Notes under the pieces: generated by a model
Told to the model about the DNA's origin: nothing
Database searches by the model: none
The model's input: the letters and a program-made list of their open reading frames with translations, nothing else
Shown here: positions 63,496 through 64,000 of the stretch, one piece after another
Layout: each line of letters begins with the position of its first letter
How positions within the stretch are numbered: position 1 is the stretch's first letter
Translations under genes and position numbers: made by a program
Source: Streptococcus sp. Marseille-Q0941
GTDB lineage: Bacteria; Bacillota; Bacilli; Lactobacillales; Streptococcaceae
NCBI RefSeq assembly: GCF_943736975.1
Contig: NZ_CALSFO010000003.1
Coordinates: 186,001 to 250,000 of the forward strand
DNA length: 64,000 nucleotides
Direction of reading: 5' to 3'

Positions 63496-64000
63496 TTTTC
63501 TATTTTTATTATAAGTGTAGATTTTTATATTTTGCTCGATAGGTATGTTAAAAAAATCTGCATCGTGCGTAACGATAGAAAAACCTTCTGACATAGCTTT
63601 TTTGAGATAAAGAGCATCATTTAAATCTAACATATGTTCTGTTAGATTTGAAATCTCTTCAAAGTCTTGAATATCAAAATCTATGATGGTCATTTTAGGA
63701 ATGATTTCAGTTTCAACTGTATCAATAACATCGTCGTAAATATCTAAGAAATGCTGCGTTTTTTGATAATTGTGTTTAAAATCAAAATTTTCTTCTCGCA
63801 AGCTATGTTCTCTCAAGTACTGTTTGTACCCGGCTCTTACGAAAGTATTTACAAATTCTGAAATCGACAATGTAGTAAAGAACAATTCGTTTCCTTGACT
63901 TCTAGCTAATTCCCACATTCGATCATATCTTTTGGGAGTGCCAGTTTGTAGATAGATAAGGACATTGACATCAATAAGTAACTTTTCATCTGGTTTAAAT
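63493..64000 (-). CDS. PIN-domain protein, 5' end outside the window
   Basis: Putative ribonuclease. The frame is open to base 64000; reading in from there it gives LLIDVNVLIYL, the PIN first-strand motif with its acidic residue, then SISEFVN with the second, LDLNDALYLKKAMSEG with the third, and IVTHDADFF with the fourth, the usual PIN set. At least 168 residues are visible. An internal Met at 63918 is not the real start, since it would remove the first motif. VapC-type toxin is possible, but its antitoxin would lie beyond the window. Carried by the element next to int. Confidence 0.8.
   Translation of the reverse strand, partial: FKPDEKLLIDVNVLIYLQTGTPKRYDRMWELARSQGNELFFTTLSISEFVNTFVRAGYKQYLREHSLREENFDFKHNYQKTQHFLDIYDDVIDTVETEIIPKMTIIDFDIQDFEEISNLTEHMLDLNDALYLKKAMSEGFSIVTHDADFFNIPIEQNIKIYTYNKNRK

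Overview
The window is a chromosomal segment of a low-GC Gram-positive coccus, a Streptococcus of the mitis group (S. mitis, S. oralis or a close relative; not typical S. pneumoniae). Evidence: streptococcal gene clusters (pdp-deoC-cdd-pnrA-nup, parE/parC, sufCDSUB, comEA/comEC, atpEBFHAGDC); a SigX Cin-box (TACGAATA) before comEA; a BOX repeat close to the BOXA1R primer sequence; and an ANT(6)-like gene between parE and parC, described for viridans streptococci. The F0 c subunit also looks non-pneumococcal as I remember that protein.

Layout. 1-7 kb: nucleoside salvage and uptake (pdp, deoC, cdd, lipoprotein pnrA, ABC transporter). 7-16.2 kb: plsY on the minus strand, then parE and parC separated by about 3.9 kb of accessory DNA: an AbiH-family gene, a 41-bp-period degenerate repeat, a frameshifted DUF6261-type gene, an ANT(6)-type nucleotidyltransferase and a GNAT acetyltransferase. 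16.3-21.7 kb: ilvE (perfect CodY box upstream), tRNA-Tyr and tRNA-Gln, rpsA with a structured leader, msrC, dnaX. 21.8-27.1 kb: the SUF Fe-S assembly operon. 27.1-31.5 kb: an unknown gene behind a 13-codon ORF, dacA (PBP3), an AI-2E-family transporter, tuf. 31.7-37.7 kb: proBAC, tmk-holB-yabA-rsmI. 37.9-42.8 kb: trmFO, pyrH-frr-cvfB-yozE, phoH. 43-48.6 kb: ald, an unrecognised gene, a GNAT gene, comEA-comEC. 48.7-57 kb: a U32 protein, a CHY zinc-finger protein and the complete F1F0-ATPase operon with a BOX element between atpG and atpD. 57-62.2 kb: a lactonase-type beta-propeller protein, a second AI-2E-family transporter, a TPR protein, DegV, HU. 62.2-64 kb: the left end of an integrated element: tyrosine integrase against the 3' end of hup, a probable small RNA gene opposing the int leader, and a PIN-domain gene running out of the window.

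The window is mostly core genome. The parts that look accessory or least explained are the parE-parC island, the element end after hup, the paired 175-bp three-hairpin repeats at two convergent gene ends, the BOX element inside the ATPase operon, and several structured leaders (pnrA-nup, rpsA, suf, hup, parC). All family calls come from reading motifs; no search was run.
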